The notes under the pieces: model-generated
What the model saw: the letters and a program-made list of their open reading frames with translations, nothing else
Told to the model about the DNA's origin: nothing
The model's database searches: none
Source of the DNA: UBA685 sp049890115
GTDB lineage: Bacteria; Pseudomonadota; Alphaproteobacteria; Puniceispirillales; Puniceispirillaceae
Length of the DNA: 6,156 bases
Reading direction: 5' to 3'
Assembly: GCA_049890115.1 (NCBI GenBank)
Contig: JBMHCC010000019.1
Location: 1-6,156 of the forward strand
In this document: positions 1 through 5,445 of the stretch, one piece after another
Numbering within the stretch: the first letter of the stretch is position 1
Layout: every line of letters begins with the position of its first letter
Made by a program: the position numbers and the translations under genes

Positions 1-279
1 TACATTTGCCTTTTCACAGGCAACGATGGCATTACAGCTCATTTGTGATGCAAAAGGATGCGTGGCATCAATCACATGGGTGATAGCTTGTGTTGTTAAA
101 TAAGATGCCAGACCATCAATGCCGCCAAACCCGCCAATTCGTTTTGGGATAGGTTGTGGTCGGATTCGTTCAACGCGCCCCGCATAAGAAATAGTAGCTT
201 TCATATCTGTTTTAGCGATATACTGCGCCAAAGATGACGCTTCTGTTGTACCACCTAAAATTAAGAGATTATGCGGCAT
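1..279 (-). CDS. cobK: Precorrin-6A reductase CobK, N-terminal part (gene runs out of the window at the left edge)
   Basis: The minus strand reads as 93 codons without a stop, beginning MPHNLLILGGTTEASSLAQ and continuing past base 1. CobK uses NADPH to reduce precorrin-6A to precorrin-6B in the cytoplasm. The N-terminal LLILGGTTEA stretch (residues 5-14) is the first beta strand and glycine loop typical of CobK/CbiJ. The segment GGFGGIDGLASYL (about 49-61) followed by IDATHPFA (about 70-77) and the Met-Ser-x-Asn-Ala run just after it are family hallmarks. The start is fixed because the glycine loop begins within nine residues of the Met and no other start lies nearby. A weak AAGG ribosome site lies about 10 bases upstream. 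CobK supplies the substrate of CobL, its divergent neighbour. The C-terminal two thirds or so are outside the window. The family call is very secure; the choice of precorrin-6A rather than the cobalt form follows from the aerobic-type neighbours. Confidence 0.95.
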   Translation of the reverse strand, partial: MPHNLLILGGTTEASSLAQYIAKTDMKATISYAGRVERIRPQPIPKRIGGFGGIDGLASYLTTQAITHVIDATHPFASQMSCNAIVACEKANV

Positions 280-310
280 GAACGGTAAGCCTTGGTTAAT
301 TATAATTGGC
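270..310. promoter_or_regulatory. Divergent cobK/cobL start region with overlapping start codons and a candidate cobK -10 box
   Basis: Bases 277-280 read CATG: the plus-strand ATG of cobL is 278-280 and the minus-strand ATG of cobK is 279-277. Upstream signals for each gene must therefore lie inside the other gene. On the minus strand bases 304-299 read TATAAT, a perfect -10 consensus that would start cobK transcription about 13 bases before its ATG. No good -35 box is visible 15-19 bases further upstream. The same bases form a 10-base perfect palindrome, AATTATAATT (298-307). Inside cobK a TATACT (219-224) could be a -10 for cobL, again without a convincing -35. The start overlap is certain; the promoters are guesses from short matches in AT-rich codons. 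Confidence 0.35.
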
Positions 311-1477
311 ATGGATGACGGCGGATATGAACGTTTATCATCTGAAGCACAGCACCATATCCACTCAGCGCACTTAATTATAGGGCCAAAACGCCACTTG
401 TCTATGTTGCCAGATGTAAAGGCTGTGACACAAGACTGGCCTGTGCCTTTTTCAGATGGCATTGAACTGCTGTTGCAAAGACGTGGTTCACCGACAGTGA
501 TGCTTGTCTCTGGTGACCCATTTTGGTTTGGTGCTGGCTCGGTTATAACGCGCCATCTTGACGCTCACGAATGGCTATCACTGCCAGGGCATAGCTGTTT
601 TTCACTTGCCGCATCTGAGGTGGGATGGCCGCTTGAAGATACGATTTGCATCGGATTACATGCTGCCCCACTCTCTCGTTTGCGTCCTCATTTGGCGCCT
701 CATCAAAAGATCATGGCAACATTACGTGATGGTGATGCCATCTATGATCTCATGACCTATTTGAGCGAAAGCGGATTTGGCGAGACACAGATCACCTGCC
801 TTGAGGCACTTGGCCACACAGCGCAAAAGATTACGACTATACAAGCTAATGATGCGCCAGATTTAAAATTATCACATCCTGTGATGGTGGCGCTATTAGT
901 TGCAGGTGAGGGAAGGGCGATGCCGCGCGTAACAGGGCTTGCTGATGATTGGTTTGATCATGATGGTCAAATTACCAAGCAGCCCATCAGAGCCCTAACA
1001 CTGGCAGCATTAGCACCGCGCCCATCAGATTATCTATGGGATTTAGGGGCAGGCTCTGGCTCGATTGCCATCGAATGGTTGTTATCCAACTCGTCACTGC
1101 GTGCCTCTGCCATAGAGCGGAACGCAAAGCGTGCACAGACAATAAGAGATAATGCGCGCACTCTTGGTGTTGATCATCTAGATGTCATAGAATTAGATAT
1201 TGAAGAGGCGATTGAAACCCTTTCTCTGCCTGATTGTATTTTCATTGGCGGCGGTCTGAAAGAGCCAGTTTTGCATCGGATTTGGGACAAGATGGCACCT
1301 GGCACAAGGCTGGTTGCCAATGGTGTCACGCTTGAAACTGAGCAGCTATTAATAGCGGCCTATCGCAAATTTGGTGGCAATCTTTCAAAGTTTGAAACAT
1401 CTCAGCTTGTGCCGATTGGTACAATGCAAGGGTGGAAATCTGCCTTTCCGATTACGCAATGGTCGGTCACAAAATAA
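278..1477 (+). CDS. cobL: Precorrin-6B C5,15-methyltransferase (decarboxylating) CobL, CbiE-CbiT fusion
   Basis: CobL adds methyl groups from S-adenosylmethionine at C5 and C15 of precorrin-6B and removes the C12 acetate carboxyl, giving precorrin-8. The 399 residues match the usual fused enzyme of about 400. Residues 1 to about 210 are the CbiE-like class III tetrapyrrole methylase, with VSGDPFWFGAG at 77-87. Residues about 225-399 are the CbiT-like class I methyltransferase, with DGQITKQPIRAL (229-240), the SAM motif LWDLGAGSGSIAIEW (253-267), AIERN (279-283 region) and IFIGGG (321-326). The start at 278 is preferred because the next Met (311) would remove the first beta strand; AAGAGA at 263-268 is a plausible ribosome site. 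The first loop reads GMDDGG where the family usually has a G-x-G-x-D-G type sequence. It opens the plus-strand operon, and its TAA shares a base with the ATG of cobE. Confidence 0.96.
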   Translation: MNGKPWLIIIGMDDGGYERLSSEAQHHIHSAHLIIGPKRHLSMLPDVKAVTQDWPVPFSDGIELLLQRRGSPTVMLVSGDPFWFGAGSVITRHLDAHEWLSLPGHSCFSLAASEVGWPLEDTICIGLHAAPLSRLRPHLAPHQKIMATLRDGDAIYDLMTYLSESGFGETQITCLEALGHTAQKITTIQANDAPDLKLSHPVMVALLVAGEGRAMPRVTGLADDWFDHDGQITKQPIRALTLAALAPRPSDYLWDLGAGSGSIAIEWLLSNSSLRASAIERNAKRAQTIRDNARTLGVDHLDVIELDIEEAIETLSLPDCIFIGGGLKEPVLHRIWDKMAPGTRLVANGVTLETEQLLIAAYRKFGGNLSKFETSQLVPIGTMQGWKSAFPITQWSVTK

Positions 1478-1854
1478 TGACAGAAAGCATTATCCTAGGG
1501 GTTGGGTTCCGCCAATCAGCGCAATTTGAAAGTTTTCAGAATGCTGTTGCACAAATTCAACCATCTCTATCCTATGATGCCATAGCAGTGCCTGATGATA
1601 AGCAAGACCACCAGATGCTTCAGGCCTTTGCAAACCATATGGCGCTTCGGATAATTGGCGTACCACAAACCGTTATCGCCGCAATGAAGACACCTACACA
1701 ATCAGAGATAATTGATAAAAAAAGACAGACAGGCAGTGTTGCAGAAGCAGCCGCGCTTGCTATTTTGCACCACCCAGCTAGGTTGCTGGTCACACGGTGT
1801 ATATCAGAGGATAGGCTGGCTGTTTGTGCCGTGGCAAAGGGAGTTATATTATGA
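1477..1854 (+). CDS. cobE: Cobalamin biosynthesis protein CobE (CbiG C-terminal domain family)
   Basis: A 125-residue single-domain protein of the CobE/CbiG C-terminal family. CobE is genetically tied to aerobic cobalamin synthesis; its biochemical job is unresolved, with intermediate binding proposed. Visible motifs are LGVGFRQSA near the N-terminus (7-15), AVPDDKQD (37-44, the family's Ala-x-x-Asp-x-Lys region), GSVAEAAAL (86-94) and LLVTR (103-107) before a short beta strand end. An in-frame ATG at 1432 would add 15 residues inside cobL. I chose 1477 because the family begins directly with this first strand and because the TAATG arrangement with the cobL stop suits translational re-initiation. 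No good ribosome site precedes 1477, which also fits coupling. The gene ends in ATGA with cobM. The length is normal for stand-alone CobE. CbiG's N-terminal lactone-opening domain is absent, as expected for the aerobic route. Confidence 0.88.
   Translation: MTESIILGVGFRQSAQFESFQNAVAQIQPSLSYDAIAVPDDKQDHQMLQAFANHMALRIIGVPQTVIAAMKTPTQSEIIDKKRQTGSVAEAAALAILHHPARLLVTRCISEDRLAVCAVAKGVIL
1836..1843 (+). promoter_or_regulatory. Ribosome binding site of cobM
   Basis: AAAGGGAG ends seven bases before the ATG at 1851. It is the strongest ribosome site in the window. It decides the cobM start in favour of 1851 over the in-frame upstream ATG at 1824, which would place this site inside the coding region. 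Confidence 0.8.
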
Positions 1855-2627
1855 CAGTCCATTTTATCGGAGCTGGTCCAGGCGCACCTGATTTGCTGAC
1901 AATTCGCGGTAAGGAAATCATATCAAGCTGCCCTGTTTGCTTATATGCTGGCTCATTGGTGCCAGAGGAAATTTTATCATATTGCCCAGACGGCGCCCAT
2001 ATTATCAATACAGCCATGCTTGATTTGGATGGGATTATTGAGGAATGTGTGGTAGCGACTAAAGCTGGTCATGATGTGGCACGCCTTCATTCAGGTGATT
2101 TGTCAGTTTGGTCAGCGATGGGAGAACAGATACGCCGTCTGAAAGAGGCCAAAATAGAGGTGTCTGTGACACCTGGTGTGCCAAGTTTTGCTGCTGCTGC
2201 TGCTGCCTTAAATGCTGAGCTTACCTTGCCAGGTCTGGCGCAATCTGTGGTGTTAACCAGAACGCCTGGGCGCGCATCTGCGATGCCAGATGCTGAAAAT
2301 CTTGCCAATTTTGCCAAAACAGGGGCAACGCTTGCGATCCATTTATCAATCCATAATCTTAGCTATGTGACAGAGACATTAATCCCCTTTTACGGCGCTG
2401 ATTGCCCAGCAGCGATTATCTATCGTGCCAGTTGGCCAGACCAGCAAATCATCAGAGGCATGTTATCAACCATTCATCTTGGCTTAACTGAAGAAATTGA
2501 AAGAACCGCTTTGATTATGGTGGGACCTGTTTTAGCAGGTGATGATTTTGATGAGAGCTGTTTATATGCCAGTGATTATGATCGCCGTTTCAGGCCGCAA
2601 TCAGCACGTCAGGGACAAAAGAAATGA
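1851..2627 (+). CDS. cobM: Precorrin-4 C11-methyltransferase CobM
   Basis: CobM transfers a methyl group from S-adenosylmethionine to C11 of precorrin-4, giving precorrin-5, the substrate of CobF. The 258-residue protein is a single class III tetrapyrrole methylase domain of normal length. Motifs in order: FIGAGPGAPDLLT (5-17), YAGSLV (32-37, a CobM/CbiF signature), RLHSGDLSVW (78-87, SAM and substrate site), TPGVPSFAAAAA (107-118), LTRTPGR (135-141), RASWPDQ (192-198) and the C-terminal YDRRFRP (243-249), which is typical of this enzyme rather than other methylases in the family. The start at 1851 follows the ribosome site AAAGGGAG and overlaps the cobE stop as ATGA; the alternative at 1824 adds nine poorly matching residues. 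The stop overlaps the cobB start as ATGA. A basic tail (ARQGQKK) ends the protein. The assignment is firm. Confidence 0.97.
   Translation: MTVHFIGAGPGAPDLLTIRGKEIISSCPVCLYAGSLVPEEILSYCPDGAHIINTAMLDLDGIIEECVVATKAGHDVARLHSGDLSVWSAMGEQIRRLKEAKIEVSVTPGVPSFAAAAAALNAELTLPGLAQSVVLTRTPGRASAMPDAENLANFAKTGATLAIHLSIHNLSYVTETLIPFYGADCPAAIIYRASWPDQQIIRGMLSTIHLGLTEEIERTALIMVGPVLAGDDFDESCLYASDYDRRFRPQSARQGQKK
2190..2207 (+). repeat. Tandem GCT alanine-codon tract in cobM
   Basis: Five consecutive GCT codons followed by GCC encode alanines in the PGVPSFAAAAA loop of CobM (about residues 114-119). The alanine-rich segment is normal for the family, but the unbroken use of one codon makes a short trinucleotide repeat. 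Loss or gain of a unit would keep the frame. Confidence 0.85.
2611..2615 (+). promoter_or_regulatory. Ribosome binding site of cobB
   Basis: AGGGA lies eight bases before the cobB ATG at 2624, inside the last codons of cobM. With the ATGA stop/start overlap it supports this start and translational coupling to cobM. Confidence 0.6.
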
Positions 2628-3937
2628 ATTTGCCAAAGGGCTTATTGATATCAGCGCCAAATTCAGGTGCTGGGAAAACAACGGTCATGTTGGGCTTGCT
2701 GCGTGCATTACGTGATCGCGGCTTGCAGGTTCAGCCCTTTAAAAGCGGGCCTGATTATATTGATCCAGCCTTTCACTATGCCGCCGCTGGTCGACCATCT
2801 TATAATCTTGATAGCTGGTCTATGTCAGAGACGCTTATGGATGCGATTATTGGCAAGGCTGACGGCGCAGATATTATCCTAGCAGAGGGCTCGATGGGTC
2901 TGTTTGATGGTGTGGCAAAAGCTGGTGCCTTTGGCCATGGGTCAAGTGCTGAGACTGCCCATCATTTTCAATGGCCAGTTGTGTTGGTTCTTGATGTTGG
3001 CGGACAGGCACAATCAGCAGCGGCAACAGCGCTAGGCTTTAAAAGCTATCTTGAAAATCTGCCTTTTGCAGGTGTGATTTTAAATAGGGTGGCAAGCCCG
3101 CGTCATGAACGCCTAACACGCCTTGGCATGGAAAAGGCTGGCATTACGGTATTAGGCGCATTACCACGGCGCGGTGATCTCGCTTTACCAGAGAGGCATT
3201 TGGGATTGATTCAAGCGGTTGAACATCCTGATTTAGATGCTGCCATCAGTGATTATGCCACATTCTTGGCTGATAATGTTGATTTAGACAGGCTGTTGGA
3301 ACTGGCACAATCCACACCAAAGGACTATGCCACATCATTGCCATTGCCGCCGCCACCTGGCCAGAAAATTGCCCTTGCCAGAGATGAAGCATTTTCCTTT
3401 ACCTATCCGCATCTTTTGTCTCATTGGCAAGATAGTGGTGCAGAGCTGTGTTTTTTCTCACCACTGGCCAATCAAATCCCTGATAAAGATGCTGATGTGA
3501 TTTGGTTGCCTGGCGGCTATCCTGAATTACATGCAGGTCCATTAGCGGCTGCTACAAATTGTTTTGCCGCTATTCGCAAACATGCAGAACAAAAGGCAGT
3601 TCATGGCGAATGTGGTGGTTATATGACGCTTGGTGAGTGTCTGATTGATAAAGATGGCGTTTCTCATCAGATGTTGGGTCTGCTTGGTCTTGTCACAAGC
3701 TATGAAAGAAGGAAATTTCATCTTGGATATCGGGCAGCCACAACCATAACAGACACCTCATTATTCAAAGTTGATACGGCATGGCGAGGTCATGAATTTC
3801 ATTATAGCCAGATTCTGTCACAGCCAGATACACCATTATTTTCTGTTGTTGATGCGACAGGTGATACGGTACAAGAAACAGGTTCTGTTCGCGGTCATGT
3901 TACCGGAACATTCTTTCATATGATTGCAAAGGCATAA
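2624..3937 (+). CDS. cobB: Hydrogenobyrinate (cobyrinate) a,c-diamide synthase CobB
   Basis: CobB converts the a and c acetate side chains of hydrogenobyrinate to amides using ATP and glutamine. The 437 residues show the two expected domains. The N-terminal dethiobiotin-synthetase-like ATP domain carries the P-loop APNSGAGKTT (11-20) and FKSGPDYIDPAFH (39-51), then AEGSMGLFDG (87-96) and VILNRV (151-156). The C-terminal class I glutamine amidotransferase domain has WLPGGYPELH (294-303), the nucleophile loop GECGGYM with Cys330, RGHEFHYS (388-395) and the terminal TFFHMI with His432 as the likely partner of Cys330. All key residues are present. The start follows AGGGA and overlaps the cobM stop. 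The neighbouring aerobic-pathway genes favour hydrogenobyrinate over cobyrinate (the CbiA reaction) as substrate, though sequence alone does not separate these well. The stop shares one base with the cobA start. Confidence 0.96.
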   Translation: MNLPKGLLISAPNSGAGKTTVMLGLLRALRDRGLQVQPFKSGPDYIDPAFHYAAAGRPSYNLDSWSMSETLMDAIIGKADGADIILAEGSMGLFDGVAKAGAFGHGSSAETAHHFQWPVVLVLDVGGQAQSAAATALGFKSYLENLPFAGVILNRVASPRHERLTRLGMEKAGITVLGALPRRGDLALPERHLGLIQAVEHPDLDAAISDYATFLADNVDLDRLLELAQSTPKDYATSLPLPPPPGQKIALARDEAFSFTYPHLLSHWQDSGAELCFFSPLANQIPDKDADVIWLPGGYPELHAGPLAAATNCFAAIRKHAEQKAVHGECGGYMTLGECLIDKDGVSHQMLGLLGLVTSYERRKFHLGYRAATTITDTSLFKVDTAWRGHEFHYSQILSQPDTPLFSVVDATGDTVQETGSVRGHVTGTFFHMIAKA

Positions 3938-4677
3938 TGATGGCTGGTTTTGTTAGTTTTGTAAGCTCTGGCCCTGGTGATCCAGAGCTATTGACGATCA
4001 AGGCTGTTGAACGCTTGAAGGCAGCGAATGCTATTTTATTTGACGATTTATCATCTGGACCAATCCTCAAATATGCTAAAGCAGATGCTGATTTGGTCGG
4101 TGTTGGCAAACGTGCTGGCAGGCCGTCACCAAAGCAACTTGCCGTCAGCCAGCTATTGGTTGAATATGCACAAAATGGCGGCCATATTGTGCGCCTGAAA
4201 TCAGGTGATAGTGGGCTTTTTGGACGATTAGAAGAAGAGATTAGCGCATTGCGAGAGGCTGGCATTTCCTATGAAATTATTCCAGGTGTCTCATCTGCCT
4301 TTGCGGCTGCTGCTGCTGCTGGTATCCCGCTTACAAGACGCCTTAGTGCAAGACGCATCCAATTCATTACTGGTCATGATGTGACAGGTGAGCTGCCAGA
4401 AAATATGAATCTGGCTGCCCTTGCTGATCCCATGGCCACAACCGTTGTCTTTATGGGAAAACGGACTTTTGGAAAGCTGCAAGAGATGCTTGTCGAACAT
4501 GGTCTTCCAGCGCACACACCAGCATTATTGGCAGAGGCTGTCGCGACGCCACAGCAAAAATTATCACGTATGACGATGGGTGAATTAGCTGAAAAATTAG
4601 CTCATGAAACATCACCTAATCCAGCTCTTATCCTTTATGGTCCGCTAGCAGATATGGATGGTGGCGATGACGATTGA
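3937..4677 (+). CDS. cobA: Uroporphyrinogen-III C-methyltransferase CobA (SUMT)
   Basis: CobA methylates uroporphyrinogen III at C2 and C7, giving precorrin-2, the entry step of the corrin branch. It is a stand-alone methylase domain of 246 residues with no siroheme-synthase (CysG) reductase part. Motifs: VSSGPGDPELLT (9-20), FDDL (35-38), GVGKRAGR (55-62), RLKSGDSGLFGR (86-97), IIPGVSSAFAAAAAAGIPLTRR (114-135 region), ITGHD (144-148) and VFMGKRT (171-177). The GKRAGR, PLTRR and TGHD motifs point to SUMT rather than CobI, CobJ or CobM. The loop reads KSGDSGLFGRLEEE where most SUMTs have KGGDPxxFGRGxEE. Two tandem ATGs (3937 and 3940) are possible starts. AAAGG at 3928-3932 is four bases from the first and seven from the second, so 3940 may be used. 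The acidic end DMDGGDDD is overprinted on the cobF start region. Confidence 0.92.
   Translation: MMAGFVSFVSSGPGDPELLTIKAVERLKAANAILFDDLSSGPILKYAKADADLVGVGKRAGRPSPKQLAVSQLLVEYAQNGGHIVRLKSGDSGLFGRLEEEISALREAGISYEIIPGVSSAFAAAAAAGIPLTRRLSARRIQFITGHDVTGELPENMNLAALADPMATTVVFMGKRTFGKLQEMLVEHGLPAHTPALLAEAVATPQQKLSRMTMGELAEKLAHETSPNPALILYGPLADMDGGDDD
4306..4320 (+). repeat. Tandem GCT alanine-codon tract in cobA
   Basis: Five consecutive GCT codons, preceded by GCG, encode the alanines after PGVSSAF in CobA. This is the equivalent loop to the one coded by five GCT codons in cobM, so the two paralogous methylases carry the same short trinucleotide repeat. Confidence 0.85.
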
Positions 4678-5428
4678 GCTATGTCTGGTTGGCATTGGGA
4701 CAGGCAATCCTGACCATGTCACAATGCAGGCTATTGCGAAATTACAAAGCGTTGATTGTATCATTGTACCACGAAAAGGTGATGATAAAAGCGACCTTGC
4801 CGATTTGCGTCATCTGATTTGCGAGCGTCTATTAGGTGATGCATGCCCGCCTATCATTGAATTTGACCTGCCTGTCCGTGACGCGGATAAAGCCTATTTA
4901 TCAGCTGTTGATGAATGGCATGATGCGATAGCCATGGTTTGGCAAGAGGCGATAGAGACAGCCAAAATACAATCCGGCAAAGCTATTTCTTCGGTTGGAT
5001 TGTTGATTTGGGGAGACCCATCACTCTATGATAGCTCTTTGCGTATTGCAGCACGTCTTCAGCCACAACCGAACATAACCATGATAGCTGGCATTACATC
5101 TATTCAGGCATTAACAGCTGCCCATAAAATACCAGTCAATGAAATCGGCAAACCGTTTTTGATTACAACAGGCAGACAGTTGCGCGATAACGGGTTCCCG
5201 TCAGATGTTGATACCATCATTATTATGCTTGATGGCCTTTGTGCCTTTCAAACTCTAGATTTGTCACTATATCATATTTGGTGGGGTGCTTATCTTGGTA
5301 TGGAAAATGAGCTGTTGATAGAAGGCCCTCTTGATGAGGTTAGTGACAAGATTATCCAAACACGTCAGCTGGCACGTGCCTCACATGGGTGGTTGATGGA
5401 TTGTTATCTGTTACGAAAAACACATTAG
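4667..5428 (+). CDS. cobF: Precorrin-6A synthase (deacetylating) CobF
   Basis: CobF methylates C1 of precorrin-5 and releases acetate, giving precorrin-6A, the substrate of CobK. It is specific to the aerobic pathway, so it identifies the route used here. The 253 residues form one class III methylase domain of normal length. Motifs: VGIGTGNPDHVT (8-19), KGDDKSDLADLR (37-48, a CobF hallmark), DLPVRD (67-72), WGDPSLYDS (115-123), GITSIQALTAAHKIPVNEIG (142-161), ITTGR (166-170), MLDG (187-190) and a C-terminal GWLMDCYLLR. In-frame starts also exist at ATG 4658 and GTG 4661. I prefer 4667 because the protein then begins two residues before the first beta strand, as relatives do, and the overlap with cobA is smallest (11 bases). 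GGTGG at 4660-4664 is too close to act as a good ribosome site, so the start is less certain than the function. Confidence 0.95.
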   Translation: MTIELCLVGIGTGNPDHVTMQAIAKLQSVDCIIVPRKGDDKSDLADLRHLICERLLGDACPPIIEFDLPVRDADKAYLSAVDEWHDAIAMVWQEAIETAKIQSGKAISSVGLLIWGDPSLYDSSLRIAARLQPQPNITMIAGITSIQALTAAHKIPVNEIGKPFLITTGRQLRDNGFPSDVDTIIIMLDGLCAFQTLDLSLYHIWWGAYLGMENELLIEGPLDEVSDKIIQTRQLARASHGWLMDCYLLRKTH

Positions 5429-5445
5429 GCAATTACGGCACTGAA

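Noticed and set aside
1..300. Cobalamin riboswitch upstream of the operon
   Set aside because: The region is coding on the minus strand (cobK), and no B12-box-like sequence or leader is apparent. A control element could lie beyond the window.
298..307. AATTATAATT palindrome as a repressor operator
   Set aside because: Ten bases of A/T-only symmetry are easily produced by Ile codons, and no second copy is seen in a regulatory position; it is kept only as a possible -10 sequence.
1432..1476. Longer cobE start at ATG 1432
   Set aside because: It would add 15 residues lying wholly in the end of cobL that do not match the family N-terminus; the TAATG start at 1477 fits better.
1824..1850. Longer cobM start at ATG 1824
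   Set aside because: It would put the strong AAAGGGAG ribosome site inside the gene and add nine residues before the conserved first strand.
1620..1862. Minus-strand open frame of 80 codons
   Set aside because: Antisense to cobE. It has a hydrophobic stretch, but this mirrors alanine-rich codons of CobE and it has no supporting ribosome site or family match that I recognise.
2087..2317. Minus-strand open frame of 76 codons over cobM
   Set aside because: The alanine-rich content is the shadow of the GCT tract and its surroundings; cobM on the plus strand explains the region.
3900..4265. Minus-strand open frame of 121 codons
   Set aside because: It lies antisense to the end of cobB and the start of cobA, both strongly supported by family motifs. 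Its translation is Ser/Pro/Ala-rich without recognisable domains.
4291..4515. Minus-strand open frame of 74 codons over cobA
   Set aside because: It ends in a serine run that is the complement of the GCT tract, so it is a shadow of cobA.
5429..5445. Terminator between cobF and the SDR gene
   Set aside because: Only 17 bases separate the genes, with no inverted repeat or T run.
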